This document shows, one piece after another, positions 34,937 to 45,013 of a DNA stretch of 64,000 nucleotides (the first letter of the stretch is position 1; each line of letters starts with the position of its first letter). The DNA is taken from contig JARLJQ010000008.1 in NCBI GenBank assembly GCA_031291115.1, positions 26,062 through 90,061 on the forward strand, in the 5' to 3' direction. The notes beneath the pieces are model-generated. The model was not told where the DNA came from. It saw only the letters and a program-made list of their open reading frames with translations, and searched no databases. The translations under genes were made by a program, and so were the position numbers. Source of the DNA: Legionella sp. (GTDB taxonomy: Bacteria > Pseudomonadota > Gammaproteobacteria > Legionellales > Legionellaceae).

Positions 34937-37627
34937 ATGACCGCACCTTTAATTCTTATCGATGGTTCATCTTATTTCTTTCGTGCATTTCATGCGCTGC
35001 CGCCACTGACTAACTCTAAGGGGCAACCCACTGGAGCAGTCTATGGTGTCGCGAATATGATTAAAAAGCTCATTAAAGACTATAAACCTGTAGAGTTGGC
35101 CGTAGTTTTTGATGCGAAAGGCAAAACATTCCGCGATGAATGGTATCCAGAATATAAAGCGCACAGACCACCAATGCCACAAGAGCTGAGCTCGCAATTC
35201 CAACCTTTAATCCAATTATTAGAAGCAATGGGGTTTCCCTTGCTGATTGTTGAAGGAGTTGAGGCAGACGATGTTATTGGCACTTTAGCAAGAAAAGCTA
35301 CGGAACAAGGCATCCCGGTGGTTGTTTCGACTGGCGATAAGGACCTGGCACAACTGGTCAATGAACATGTAACGCTCATTAATACAATGAGCAATTACAG
35401 CATGGACATTGAAGGCGTCAAAGAGAAATTTGGTGTGACTCCTGAGCAAATTATTGATTATTTAACATTGGTTGGCGATACTTCCGACAACATACCCGGT
35501 GTAACCAAATGCGGACCAAAAACTGCCGTTAAATGGCTGTCAGAGTATAAAACTCTGGATAATTTATTAGACAATGCGCACAGCATCACGGGTAAAATTG
35601 GTGAGTATTTGCGCGCCAGTATGCCACAGCTGCCTTTATCCAAAAAATTAGTCACCATTAAAACCGATTTAGAGCTGCCTTTAGACTTACACGAACTCAA
35701 GCCAAACGCAGTGGATAAAGAGCAATTAATTACCCTGGTTCGCGAGCTGGAATTTAAAAATTGGTTGAAGGAGTTATTAGAGCAGGACGAAACCACGGCC
35801 GAAACGCCCGCCGAACCAACGGCCACTAATTCTGCTTATGAACTGGTAACAACACATCGGCAATTAAATGATTGGCTGAATCAATTGGAGCAATGCAACT
35901 CATTCTGCATTGATACTGAAACCACAAGTCTTGATATCATGCAGGCAGAAATTGTGGGTATTTCACTAGCCATTGAAGAACATAAAGCGGCTTATATCCC
36001 CTTGGCTCATACTGATGATACGCCGCAATTAAATCGTGATGAAGTATTAACGGATTTAAAACCTATTTTAGAAAATCCAGCGATTAAGAAAATCGGTCAA
36101 AACATTAAATACGATTATTCCGTATTAAAAAATCACGGCATTAGCTTACAAGGCGTTGCCTACGACACCATGCTGGAGTCTTACATACTCAATAGCAGTG
36201 CCAATCGCCATGATATGGATACTTTATCTTTAAAGTATTTAGGACATAAAACGATTACCTTTGAAGAAGTGGCAGGTAAAGGCGCGAAGCAACTGCGTTT
36301 TGATCAGATTCCGGTGGATAAAGCTGGTATTTATGCTGCCGAAGATGCGGATATTACCCTGCAATTACACCATAAACTCTTTCCCATGATGGCTGAATCC
36401 CTGCAAAAGGTATTTAACGACATCGAGATGCCACTGGTTCCTGTATTAGCTAATATGGAATTACTTGGTGTGTTAATTGATCCCGTGACGTTGCAAAAGC
36501 ATGGCGCTCGTTTAAAAGATCGGATTAAGACCTTGGAAGAAGAAGCACTGCAATTGGCCGGTAGAGCATTTAATTTGAACTCGCCCAAACAATTACAAGA
36601 AATTCTTTTTGACGAACAAAAGCTTCCTGTACTGAGCAAGACGCCTAAAGGACAACCCTCTACTGCGGAGTCTGTATTACAAGAGTTAGCTTTTGATTAT
36701 CGAATTGCTGCAGTGATTCTTGAATACCGAAGTTTAACAAAGCTTGTGTCTACTTATATTGATGCTCTGCCTAAAAAAATTAACCCGCAAACACATCGCG
36801 TGCATACGTCTTATAATCAGGCCGTAGCCGCAACGGGACGCTTGTCTTCCAGTGAGCCTAATTTGCAGAACATCCCTATCCGTAGCGAAGAGGGCCGCTT
36901 GATTCGTACGGCATTTATTGCCCCACCTGAGCACATTATTTTGGCAGCCGACTATTCACAAATTGAATTGCGCATCATGGCGCATTTATCACAAGATGAT
37001 AATTTGCTCACCGCCTTTGCCAATGGTTGGGATATTCATACAGCAACTGCCGGTGAAATTTTTCAAACCACACGCGAGGAAGTCACGTCAGAGCAACGCC
37101 GAAGAGCAAAGGCGGTTAATTTTGGTTTAATTTACGGTATGTCAGCCTTTGGTTTGGCAAAACAAATTGGTGTGGAACGTCAAGACGCGCAGCATTACAT
37201 TGATACGTATTTTCAACGGTATCCAAAAGTATTGGAATACATGAATAGAACCCGCCAGCAGGCCCATGAACAAGGCTATGTTGAGACTTTGTTTGGAAGA
37301 CGACTGTATTTACCTGAAATTAATGCACGTAATATAATGCGCCAGAAGGCCGCAGAACGCATGGCCATTAATGCACCCATGCAAGGTACTGCCGCAGATA
37401 TTATTAAAAAGGCTATGCTGGCTATTGCCGACTGGCAAAACAGTCAAATTAAACCTCATGCAAGAATGATCATGCAGGTTCATGATGAATTGGTGTTTGA
37501 AGTAGCGAAGAACGAGGTGGAATCATGCACGCGGATGATTCGCCAAATGATGGAGCACGCGGTAGCGCTTTCAGTTCCCTTGCTTGTTTCTATTGGTACG
37601 GGCGCTAATTGGGATGCGGCGCACTAG
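34937..37627 (+). CDS. polA: DNA polymerase I
   Basis: An 896-residue polymerase for repair and Okazaki fragment processing. It has an N-terminal 5'-3' exonuclease (about 1-285), a 3'-5' proofreading domain with exo motif FCIDTETTSLD (about residue 325) and a C-terminal family-A polymerase with DYSQIELRI (motif A), RRAKAVNFGLIYG (finger helix) and QVHDELVFE (motif C). Proofreading acidic residues appear intact. It begins one base after lpxD, suggesting co-transcription. A REP-like repeat follows. Confidence 0.96.
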   Translation: MTAPLILIDGSSYFFRAFHALPPLTNSKGQPTGAVYGVANMIKKLIKDYKPVELAVVFDAKGKTFRDEWYPEYKAHRPPMPQELSSQFQPLIQLLEAMGFPLLIVEGVEADDVIGTLARKATEQGIPVVVSTGDKDLAQLVNEHVTLINTMSNYSMDIEGVKEKFGVTPEQIIDYLTLVGDTSDNIPGVTKCGPKTAVKWLSEYKTLDNLLDNAHSITGKIGEYLRASMPQLPLSKKLVTIKTDLELPLDLHELKPNAVDKEQLITLVRELEFKNWLKELLEQDETTAETPAEPTATNSAYELVTTHRQLNDWLNQLEQCNSFCIDTETTSLDIMQAEIVGISLAIEEHKAAYIPLAHTDDTPQLNRDEVLTDLKPILENPAIKKIGQNIKYDYSVLKNHGISLQGVAYDTMLESYILNSSANRHDMDTLSLKYLGHKTITFEEVAGKGAKQLRFDQIPVDKAGIYAAEDADITLQLHHKLFPMMAESLQKVFNDIEMPLVPVLANMELLGVLIDPVTLQKHGARLKDRIKTLEEEALQLAGRAFNLNSPKQLQEILFDEQKLPVLSKTPKGQPSTAESVLQELAFDYRIAAVILEYRSLTKLVSTYIDALPKKINPQTHRVHTSYNQAVAATGRLSSSEPNLQNIPIRSEEGRLIRTAFIAPPEHIILAADYSQIELRIMAHLSQDDNLLTAFANGWDIHTATAGEIFQTTREEVTSEQRRRAKAVNFGLIYGMSAFGLAKQIGVERQDAQHYIDTYFQRYPKVLEYMNRTRQQAHEQGYVETLFGRRLYLPEINARNIMRQKAAERMAINAPMQGTAADIIKKAMLAIADWQNSQIKPHARMIMQVHDELVFEVAKNEVESCTRMIRQMMEHAVALSVPLLVSIGTGANWDAAH

Positions 37628-37640
37628 CGCCTTCCCCCAT

Positions 37641-37723
37641 GTCGTCCAGAGCGCAGCGAAGGACCTCCTGTAAATGGCACGGTGCCATTCTGAAGGGAGG
37701 TTCTTCGCCGCGCTCTGGGTGAC
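37641..37723. repeat. REP-like palindromic repeat, copy 4
   Basis: An 83-bp copy of the 2546 family. The left arm is GTCGTCCAGAGCGCAGCGAA, the right arm is TTCGCCGCGCTCTGGGTGAC and the centre is the palindrome ATGGCACGGTGCCAT. It follows polA by 13 bases. Confidence 0.85.
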
Positions 37724-37737
37724 AGCATTTTCCCTCA

Positions 37738-37766
37738 TTGTCTTTAAACGCCAACCAATGTATTAT
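37738..37766 (+). promoter_or_regulatory. Candidate promoter of the lipase-like gene
   Basis: TTGTCT (37738-37743) and TATTAT (37761-37766), 17 bases apart. The leader before ATG 37796 would be about 25 bases and has only a weak ribosome site. Confidence 0.45.
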
Positions 37767-37795
37767 ATTCGCCCACAAAGACCAATTTAGACCAC

Positions 37796-39067
37796 ATGCC
37801 ACCCAAATTTAAATCTGATGAAACGGCAAAATCAATCCCTCAGAAAGTGGTGGGCTGGTTATTTCGCGAACATAATTTATCTCTTAGATTTACAGAATGG
37901 CTGCGATTATTGTCCGCAACACTGATTGTAAGAAACAGACAATTATCCCAAGATTTTTTTAATGCCTTATCTAAAAAAATAACCTCATCTTTTGCAGATC
38001 CTAAGTTAAATGATTTAAAAAAAGACCTTATTCTCTATAATGCCCTGTCTTATATTGCTTTTGCAGCGCCCCAAGAAGGGCAAGTTATAAGCATCAAAGG
38101 AATAGACTATTCCATTCAAAAAATTGCATTAACTTCTGGATGGGTAAGCTCAACTTACTACGCATATGGTTTAAAAGCGATAACAGATACAAATGCTCAA
38201 TCCATCTTAATCTTCCAAGGCACAACAACGCCCGCAGACCATGGATTCCTGGCTGGCCTTTTGGCGGATACAAGACCAGTAGGTGCTGTTGGCACGCAAT
38301 TATATGCTCGTGGCCAGGAGCAAATTCAAAACTGGATTAATCGTGAGCATCAACGCACACAAAAACGCATACTCTGCACGGGTCAAAGTTTAGGTGGCGC
38401 TATGAGTTTGCACGCACATATACATCAACCAGATGCAGTAGACTTTTTTATAGTAAATCCCCCTACTCTTACCAACCGAGAAAAAGAAATCTATGAAAAG
38501 AACCGCGCGCAGCTCTCTGATGATAATACAAGAACATTAACCGTAGTGTCACATATTAATGATCCCGTATTAAATTTAGGAAGCTTGTATTTACCTGAAG
38601 GCACTAAAATGTATCGGCATGGTGAGAACAATGAAAACAGAATTATCGCCCATGCCAAAGCCCCTGATTGTTCTCAGGATGCGCAGGAATTGCACTTTGA
38701 AACACATGACAATAGCAAACGCGCGACATCTTATGCTTGGAAAATAATAAAAACCTTTCTATCTGTTGCCGTACTCATACTTCATGTGATTGCATTGCCA
38801 ATACGAATCACCATTAAAATAGTCGAACTAGCAACTCAGTCTAGTCTCTCTGATAAATCAGGAACGCAGAATAACGTTCAAAGTTCAGGCGAGTCTTCAG
38901 AAGCAGATGATATGAATCGCCCCAAACCGGGGACTCAATATACAGCAGCAGACGAACTGTTAGCGACTCCACCAGAAAATGGCGCTCCATCACTCCAGTT
39001 TTTTCCACCATCAGTGCCAAGCATGCCAAAGTTAGCAAATGAGCGCGCGTCCCATCCGCAGCCCTAG
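37796..39067 (+). CDS. Lipase-like alpha/beta hydrolase, effector-like
   Basis: A 423-residue protein with the lipase nucleophile elbow GQSLGG (196-201, serine 198) after strand RILCTG, and an oxyanion-type FQGTTT loop near 140. The acid and histidine of the triad may lie in HINDPVLN and downstream but are not certain. A hydrophobic segment (about 322-350) may anchor it in a membrane. The tail is long, acidic and proline/serine-rich. There is no signal peptide. This layout fits Legionella effectors of the class 3 lipase-like type, though secretion is inferred. A REP-like element separates it from polA. Confidence 0.8.
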   Translation: MPPKFKSDETAKSIPQKVVGWLFREHNLSLRFTEWLRLLSATLIVRNRQLSQDFFNALSKKITSSFADPKLNDLKKDLILYNALSYIAFAAPQEGQVISIKGIDYSIQKIALTSGWVSSTYYAYGLKAITDTNAQSILIFQGTTTPADHGFLAGLLADTRPVGAVGTQLYARGQEQIQNWINREHQRTQKRILCTGQSLGGAMSLHAHIHQPDAVDFFIVNPPTLTNREKEIYEKNRAQLSDDNTRTLTVVSHINDPVLNLGSLYLPEGTKMYRHGENNENRIIAHAKAPDCSQDAQELHFETHDNSKRATSYAWKIIKTFLSVAVLILHVIALPIRITIKIVELATQSSLSDKSGTQNNVQSSGESSEADDMNRPKPGTQYTAADELLATPPENGAPSLQFFPPSVPSMPKLANERASHPQP

Positions 39068-39140
39068 GACTCTGAGTTAAGGTGAACTTCAGATAAAATT
39101 CCTGAACGTACATTAGGTTAAGGAAATGCTCCCCTTCCAC

Positions 39141-39169
39141 GTCGTCCCGCGGCTTGTCCGCGGGACGAC
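39141..39169. repeat. Perfect GC-rich stem-loop
   Basis: GTCGTCCCGCGG and CCGCGGGACGAC form a 12-bp perfect stem around CTTGT. GC content is far above the surroundings. It shares only the GTCGTC/GACGAC ends with the REP-like family, so it is probably a different palindromic family. Confidence 0.7.
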
Positions 39170-39199
39170 GGAATTTTCTTAACTTAATAGCAACGGAAC

Positions 39200-39236
39200 G
39201 TAGCCCGGGTGAAGCGAAGTGTTTCACCCGGGCTAC
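39200..39236. repeat. Second perfect stem-loop, REP-like
   Basis: GTAGCCCGGGTGAA and TTCACCCGGGCTAC form a 14-bp perfect stem with a 9-base loop. It is unrelated to the neighbouring 39141 palindrome. Together the two fill the gap between the convergent lipase-like and 5'-nucleotidase genes and could terminate both. Confidence 0.7.
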
Positions 39237-39264
39237 TTATACCTATGCGCTTATTCGGCGGTGA

Positions 39265-40641
39265 CTACTCCACATCATGTGCCAGTAATCTGCGGTTTGC
39301 GCGAAAGTAGGTTAAGGGAGAACATTCTAAAAAGTCGGATAGTTTTTCCATATAAATACATGCAAAGCGTTCTACTTGATAAGCAAAGTAACTTTCTTCT
39401 GCTCCCGCGCGGAAAATACGCTCCCACTTGGGATTAAAAAAGCTTTGTTGCTCTTTGATGAGCTTAGTTAGTTGTGCATCAATTTTGGAAATTTGACCTT
39501 GTAATATCTGCACTTCTTCACTGTATTCGCTGTTGCCGGCATCAATACTTTCAGTATGTAACTGCACGTATTGTTGCTCTAAATTCTTTTTAACTTCCAT
39601 CGCTTCACTGATTTGTTTCTCTACGGAGAGCGCACGCGTCTGAGCGGCAATTTCATCGCCAAGCTCATCAACGACCAAGGCCGTACGCCAATTACAATCT
39701 TTCTTCAAACGGACAATGTCACCATAAATATGGTCACCAATATAAAGAATGTCATCGCCACGGACATTTAATGCTTCAGTAAATTTTTTCGCATTACCGC
39801 CTTGATAGATACCGGGAGTGATTGGACCAATAATATTGCTCATCATTCCGGTAACTGGATTCACGGCTAAAAAGCGCTGATTATCGTAAAAAAAGCGCGG
39901 CTTATTTGCTAAGGTAATTACAAATTCAAAGAGATCCGCCCAACGTTCATCTTTCTCTAAAAAAGGACTAATCGCGTAATCGAGCAATATTTTAGTATAG
40001 GAGTATTCTGAATTGGTCAGGACAAATATTTTTTTACCATGGTGAATAAAATGCTTCAAACCATCAACCAAAGCACGTTCTTTAATGACATACGTTGACA
40101 GGTTTTTGCAAATAATTGATTTTAAGCTGCCATCAGAATGAACCTTATCCACACAAAACTGCACGTCTTGGGCAATATTTTGATAACTGGGCATCTCATC
40201 AGGATATGCATCTTTTAAATCCACGAGCTGACTGTACAAGACACAAAAGGCAATGGAGAAACTAGTATCTATAGCCATATAATTGGGATCGTTCAAATCG
40301 ACGTAGATACTGCGGTATATTTTTTGTTGCTCGCTGTAATCTATTAATTGGGTTCCATGATAACTTTGTCTTATCGCACCATAACGGCTGAGTTTTAAAA
40401 TATTACCATTCTTGCAATCGACGACTAAGCCACGAATGGCATCATCGTAATTAAAACTTAATTTTTTAATATGCTCTGAATAATGTTTTTCAATGACCAA
40501 CTGTTCTTTGATCAACTGATACACCAGCGACTCAAAATTCTCCGAATGGTAACGAATCAAAGTATGATCCATATCCAAACCAATCAACTTGATTTTTTTC
40601 AAGTTAAGAATTCGATTTACAAAGACCTTGCATACGCTCAT
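39265..40641 (-). CDS. HAD-IG family cytosolic purine 5'-nucleotidase
   Basis: A 458-residue member of the eukaryote-like cN-II family, which dephosphorylates IMP and GMP. The nucleophile motif DMDHTLI (DxDxT) lies near residue 22. FVLTNSEYSY is motif II, and LYIGDHIYGDI near residue 300 contains the metal-binding aspartates. A coiled-coil helical region follows (about 340-400). These nucleotidases are common in eukaryotes and rare in bacteria; Legionella has one at this locus. The start ATG 40641 fits; MDHT-type upstream extensions are short. Confidence 0.88.
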   Translation of the reverse strand: MSVCKVFVNRILNLKKIKLIGLDMDHTLIRYHSENFESLVYQLIKEQLVIEKHYSEHIKKLSFNYDDAIRGLVVDCKNGNILKLSRYGAIRQSYHGTQLIDYSEQQKIYRSIYVDLNDPNYMAIDTSFSIAFCVLYSQLVDLKDAYPDEMPSYQNIAQDVQFCVDKVHSDGSLKSIICKNLSTYVIKERALVDGLKHFIHHGKKIFVLTNSEYSYTKILLDYAISPFLEKDERWADLFEFVITLANKPRFFYDNQRFLAVNPVTGMMSNIIGPITPGIYQGGNAKKFTEALNVRGDDILYIGDHIYGDIVRLKKDCNWRTALVVDELGDEIAAQTRALSVEKQISEAMEVKKNLEQQYVQLHTESIDAGNSEYSEEVQILQGQISKIDAQLTKLIKEQQSFFNPKWERIFRAGAEESYFAYQVERFACIYMEKLSDFLECSPLTYFRANRRLLAHDVE

Positions 40642-40676
40642 ATTCTAAAACCTTAAATTTTCATCCATTGGGCAGA

Positions 40677-41327
40677 TTACTTCAACTGCCGCACACCATC
40701 CTCTGAAGCCGCCAAGATAACATCTGCAAGACGATGAGCAAAGAGTCCGTTCTCAACAACACCAGGAATTTTATTAATATGCTCTTCTAAATCCCGAGCG
40801 TCATTGATCGTAAAATTAGAAACATCAAGAATAATATTACCATTATCAGTAAGAAAACCTTCCCTATATTCAGGATCACCACCTAATTGCACTAAATGCC
40901 GGGCAACCATACTTCGAGCCATAGGGATTACTTCGACAGCAATAGGAAACTGCCCTAACTGCGTCACTATTTTGGATTCATCAACAATACAAATAAATTT
41001 TGTAGCCACTTCTGCGACAATTTTTTCACGCGTATGCGCGCCGCCGCCGCCTTTAATCATCTCACCACGAGTGTTTACTTCATCAGCACCATCAATGTAG
41101 ATGGGTAAATCCTGAACTGAATTTAAATCAAGAACAGGAATGCCTTCTGCGCGTAATAAAGCTTCGGTTGCTTTAGAGCTGGATACACAGGCATCAATTC
41201 GATGCTTTATCACAGCCAGCTCTTTAATCAAAAAATTAACTGTGGAACCCGTGCCCACACCAACTACGGTGTCGTTTTCAATAAAGGCTAAAGCCGCCTG
41301 TGCCGCCTTCTTTTTTAATTCATTCAT
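40677..41327 (-). CDS. rpiA: Ribose-5-phosphate isomerase A
   Basis: A 216-residue enzyme interconverting ribose-5-phosphate and ribulose-5-phosphate in the pentose phosphate pathway. Motifs [17 protein letters not shown] and [11 protein letters not shown] are intact. Length is typical. Its start overlaps the rlmB stop by one base, so it is translationally coupled to rlmB and rnr upstream. Confidence 0.95.
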   Translation of the reverse strand: MNELKKKAAQAALAFIENDTVVGVGTGSTVNFLIKELAVIKHRIDACVSSSKATEALLRAEGIPVLDLNSVQDLPIYIDGADEVNTRGEMIKGGGGAHTREKIVAEVATKFICIVDESKIVTQLGQFPIAVEVIPMARSMVARHLVQLGGDPEYREGFLTDNGNIILDVSNFTINDARDLEEHINKIPGVVENGLFAHRLADVILAASEDGVRQLK

Positions 41328-42073
41328 TAGGCACCACTCCTTTGTCTTAATACCTCATACAAAGAAACACCCGTGGCCACAGAGACATTCAAACTTTCAA
41401 CACTGCCTGCCATCGGCAGAGAAAATAAACCATCACAGCGCTCACGAGTTAATCGACGCAGGCCTTCACCTTCAGCGCCCATCACCACAGCCACACTGCC
41501 TTTGCAATCAATTTGATAGATAGAACAATCGGCTTCACCTGCAGCGCCATAAATCCATACGCCTTCGTTTTTTAACGTTTCCATACTACGCGCCAAATTA
41601 GTCACACGTACTAAAGGCACTGATTCCGCAGCACCACAAGCCACTTTACTGACTACTGGCGTGACACTGGCGTTTTTATCTTTAGGAATAACCACAAAAT
41701 CCACACCCGTTGCATCAGCTGAGCGCAAACAAGCGCCCAGATTATGTGGGTCCGTCACTCCATCAAGAATGAGAATCAAAGCAGGCGTTTTACTGGATTC
41801 CAATAAGGCCAAAAGATGCGATTCATTATAATCAGGCAATGCAGAAGCGCTGGCAACTACCCCTTGATGGGTGAACTCAGCAAAGCGCTGGTTCATTTGT
41901 TGCGGACTTAATTTTTCAATACTGATGTTTGATTGAATGGCTTTATCCAATAAATCTTGCAGTCGTTTATCCATCCTGTCCTGACTTACAAAAAGCTTTT
42001 TTGTAACCCGGTGTGGGTTAGCTAGTAATGCAGATACCGCATGTACACCATAAACAAACTGCTCACTCATCAC
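41327..42073 (-). CDS. rlmB: 23S rRNA (guanosine-2'-O)-methyltransferase RlmB
   Basis: A 248-residue SpoU-class (SPOUT) methyltransferase for G2251. The N-terminal substrate domain begins [13 protein letters not shown]. The C-terminal knot has [13 protein letters not shown] (motif 1), [12 protein letters not shown] (motif 2) and [14 protein letters not shown] (motif 3). It overlaps the rnr 3' end by 11 bases, an arrangement common in gamma-proteobacteria. The start may be 42073 or 42070 (MMS). Confidence 0.95.
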   Translation of the reverse strand: MMSEQFVYGVHAVSALLANPHRVTKKLFVSQDRMDKRLQDLLDKAIQSNISIEKLSPQQMNQRFAEFTHQGVVASASALPDYNESHLLALLESSKTPALILILDGVTDPHNLGACLRSADATGVDFVVIPKDKNASVTPVVSKVACGAAESVPLVRVTNLARSMETLKNEGVWIYGAAGEADCSIYQIDCKGSVAVVMGAEGEGLRRLTRERCDGLFSLPMAGSVESLNVSVATGVSLYEVLRQRSGA

Positions 42074-44252
42074 TTACTGTTTCCTCTTCTGCCAATTCAA
42101 AATCTATTTTACGTTCATCTAAATCCACGCGCACTACCATCACAGTCATTTTATCGCCCAAGCGATAAACCTGACCACCGCGTGTACCAATCAATCTATG
42201 TTTCACTGCATCAAAGGTATAGTAATCATTCTTTAAGGAAGTTACATGTACCAGGCCTTCAACATAGACCTCATCTAATTCAACAAAAATTCCAAAGCTT
42301 GTGACTGCAGAAATTCGGCCTTTAAATACCTGACCTAATTTATCTTGCATGTACTCACACTTCAACCAGGACACAACTTCACGCGTCGCATCATCGGCAC
42401 GGCGTTCCGTCATCGAGGAATGCTTGCCTAAACGATTCATGTCTTCGTGGGTATACCCAAATTTATAAGCTTCATGGTGTTCATTGTCTAGCAGGTAGCC
42501 AATTGCACGATGAATTAATAAATCAGGATAACGACGAATTGGTGACGTAAAATGCGTGTATGCAGAATAAGCCAAACCAAAATGACCTTCATTGGCTTCT
42601 ACATATTGCGCTTGTTTTAAAGAGCGCAGCATTACTGTTTCAATCAAATGCTTTTCAGGTCGAGCACCAATAGTACTCATGGTCTTTTGGAAATCTTTAG
42701 GTGTAGGTTTTTTGCCACCACCTAACTGCAAGCCAAGCTCCCCAAGGAACTGTCTTAAAGACGTGATTTTATCCTCTTCAGGTGCCGCATGCACACGATA
42801 TAAAGTAGGAATTTCAGCCTTTTCCAAAAAGCGTGCCGTAGCCACGTTAGCTGCCAACATGCATTCTTCAATTAATTTATGCGCGTCATTACGAATCACT
42901 GGAACGATGCACTTAATTTTCTTATTATCATCAAATTCAATGCGTGTTTCCGTAGTATCAAAGTCCATTGCACCGCGAATCTTGCGCGTTGCCAATAAGA
43001 TCTGATACAAAGCGTGCAGTTGTTCTAGCATTGGCCATAAAGGCGCATGCTGTTCGTCGGTTGCACCCTGTTCAAGCCATGTGCCAACCTGGGTATAGGT
43101 TAAACGAGCGTGAGAGTGAATAACAGCACGATAAAAACGTGAACGCGTAATTTTACCGTCATCACTGATGGCCATCTCAGCCACCATACACAATCGGTCC
43201 ACATGAGGATTCAACGAACACAAGCCATTAGATAAGGCCTCGGGCAGCATAGGTACTACTTTACCCGGAAAATAAACCGAATTACCACGACGTGCAGCCT
43301 CTTTATCCAAGGCAGAATTTTGTTTCACGTAATTGCTCACATCAGCAATCGCTACATAGAGTTGATAACCGCCTTTAGGCTTTTTATAGCAATAAACCGC
43401 ATCATCAAAATCTTTAGCGTCTTCACCATCAATGGTCACAAAAGGCAGGTTACGTAAATCAGTACGTCCCTTAATTTGATCTTCAGTCACTTGTTGAGGA
43501 ATCTTTGCCACTTCAACACTTACATCACTTGGCCATTCAAAAGGAATAGCATGTGCGTGAATAGCTACCTGAATTTCCATGCCTGGAGCCATATGCTCAC
43601 CAAGAACATGAATGACCTTACCGATGGCCTGGGTACGCTTGTTTGGGAACGCAATAAGCTCAACCAAAACTATTTGGCCGTCTTTAGCGCCATTAGCAAA
43701 TTCTTGTGGAATAGACACATCTTGGGTCAAATGTTTGCTGTTTGGCAAAACAAAAGCCATTTCATGCTCGATAAAAAATCGTCCCACAATAGTAGCATTC
43801 GCATGTTCCAGCACTTCATGGATTTTGCCTTCAGCTCTTCCGCGTCGGTCAATGCCTACTTTATAGGCAAGCACGACATCACCATGCATTACTGCCCGCA
43901 TTTCGTTAGCGGACAAAAACATATCATCACTGCCATCATCTGGGATAAAAAATCCAAAACCATCAGGATGGCCTTGAATCGTGCCACGAGCTAAATTAAT
44001 TTTCTGCATCAAACAAAAGCGCCCGCGCCTGTCTTGCATAATTTGCCCATCACGTAGCATGGCCTTTATTCTAAAGCCCATTGCTTCTTGCTTACGCTCG
44101 TCTTCAATATTCAATTTATCAAGTAAATGATTGCGCGACATCGGCTTACCGTATTCATTCAATGCTTCGAGAATGAATTCGCGACTGGGGATTGGATCGG
44201 CGTATTTCTCACTTTCCCTTTCAAAAAAGGGATCTTTAGGTTTTTTACTCAC
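42063..44252 (-). CDS. rnr: Ribonuclease R
   Basis: A 729-residue 3'-5' exoribonuclease of the RNB family that degrades structured RNA. Order: N-terminal winged-helix, two cold-shock domains, the RNB catalytic domain with DGEDAKDFDDAVY (metal aspartates), and a C-terminal S1 domain (FKGRISAVTSFGIFVEL). It is somewhat shorter than the E. coli enzyme (about 813) because the lysine-rich C-terminal tail is missing. First gene of rnr-rlmB-rpiA. Confidence 0.95.
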   Translation of the reverse strand: MSKKPKDPFFERESEKYADPIPSREFILEALNEYGKPMSRNHLLDKLNIEDERKQEAMGFRIKAMLRDGQIMQDRRGRFCLMQKINLARGTIQGHPDGFGFFIPDDGSDDMFLSANEMRAVMHGDVVLAYKVGIDRRGRAEGKIHEVLEHANATIVGRFFIEHEMAFVLPNSKHLTQDVSIPQEFANGAKDGQIVLVELIAFPNKRTQAIGKVIHVLGEHMAPGMEIQVAIHAHAIPFEWPSDVSVEVAKIPQQVTEDQIKGRTDLRNLPFVTIDGEDAKDFDDAVYCYKKPKGGYQLYVAIADVSNYVKQNSALDKEAARRGNSVYFPGKVVPMLPEALSNGLCSLNPHVDRLCMVAEMAISDDGKITRSRFYRAVIHSHARLTYTQVGTWLEQGATDEQHAPLWPMLEQLHALYQILLATRKIRGAMDFDTTETRIEFDDNKKIKCIVPVIRNDAHKLIEECMLAANVATARFLEKAEIPTLYRVHAAPEEDKITSLRQFLGELGLQLGGGKKPTPKDFQKTMSTIGARPEKHLIETVMLRSLKQAQYVEANEGHFGLAYSAYTHFTSPIRRYPDLLIHRAIGYLLDNEHHEAYKFGYTHEDMNRLGKHSSMTERRADDATREVVSWLKCEYMQDKLGQVFKGRISAVTSFGIFVELDEVYVEGLVHVTSLKNDYYTFDAVKHRLIGTRGGQVYRLGDKMTVMVVRVDLDERKIDFELAEEETVSDE

Positions 44253-44430
44253 CGTTCACCACATATGTAGTTTTAATTGTCATAGGATACTTATATATTA
44301 TTTGTTCTGTTCTACCACTTATCCATTCAAGTAGCAAGACAGCTCTCTTCTTCATTATAGTGTCTAAATCTTAATAAGGCATAGTCGGCTGAGTACTAAT
44401 ATATTCTTTGGCACCGCATCCGAACTGTCA

Positions 44431-44892
44431 CTAAGGAATTACAAATCCACGCGCGCCAACTGCCGCCTTTAATGCCGCTAAAGACATATCTTCTGCAGCC
44501 CAAAATGTGCCTTGAGCATTAGCCGGTATTTTAGCGTCTTTCCATTTACATACAGCAATAGCTCCCTCACAAGGTACTTGTTGTTCATGTCCTGGTTTGG
44601 ATTCAATGCAATTTAAAACAAATGGCCCTTTATCTAAAGATAAGGCAGACCATTTTCCACCTTGTACACGACTGGTCCAACCTGCGCTAGCACTAGGCTC
44701 TGCTACAGGATGAGTAATCCATAAATCAGCCGAGGTAAGATTATGAATAAATACCAAGCTGCTTTTTTTAGCCTTAATGGTTATCGCATCACCTTGAACG
44801 GTAACTGCTTGACAGCCCTTAGGCAAAATAGACTCTGCTGCCAATACATAGGAGGACAATAGTACCATACATAAAGTAACTAAAACTCTCAT
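44431..44892 (-). CDS. EnhB-like secreted protein
   Basis: A 153-residue protein with signal peptide MRVLVTLCMVLLSSYVLAAES. From memory it resembles Legionella enhanced-entry protein EnhB: LPKGCQAVTVQGD, VFIHNLTSADLWITHP, SAGWTSR, and a conserved pair of cysteines in VPCEGAIAVC near residues 105-115. EnhB-type proteins are linked to host cell entry, but the molecular role is unknown. It is monocistronic; the 178-bp gap before rnr has no open frame. Confidence 0.65.
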   Translation of the reverse strand: MRVLVTLCMVLLSSYVLAAESILPKGCQAVTVQGDAITIKAKKSSLVFIHNLTSADLWITHPVAEPSASAGWTSRVQGGKWSALSLDKGPFVLNCIESKPGHEQQVPCEGAIAVCKWKDAKIPANAQGTFWAAEDMSLAALKAAVGARGFVIP

Positions 44893-45013
44893 TATTTTCT
44901 CCCAGGATTTCTAATTACTGTAACCTAATTTGAAAAATTATATAATTACCCTGTATTGCTTACTAGCATTACTTGCTAAAATAGCCGAATAATCCCGTTA
45001 AAAAATCATTAAC

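Noticed and set aside
43476..43994. Plus-strand 172-codon open frame
   Set aside because: Lies entirely opposite rnr, with unnatural composition and no ribosome site.
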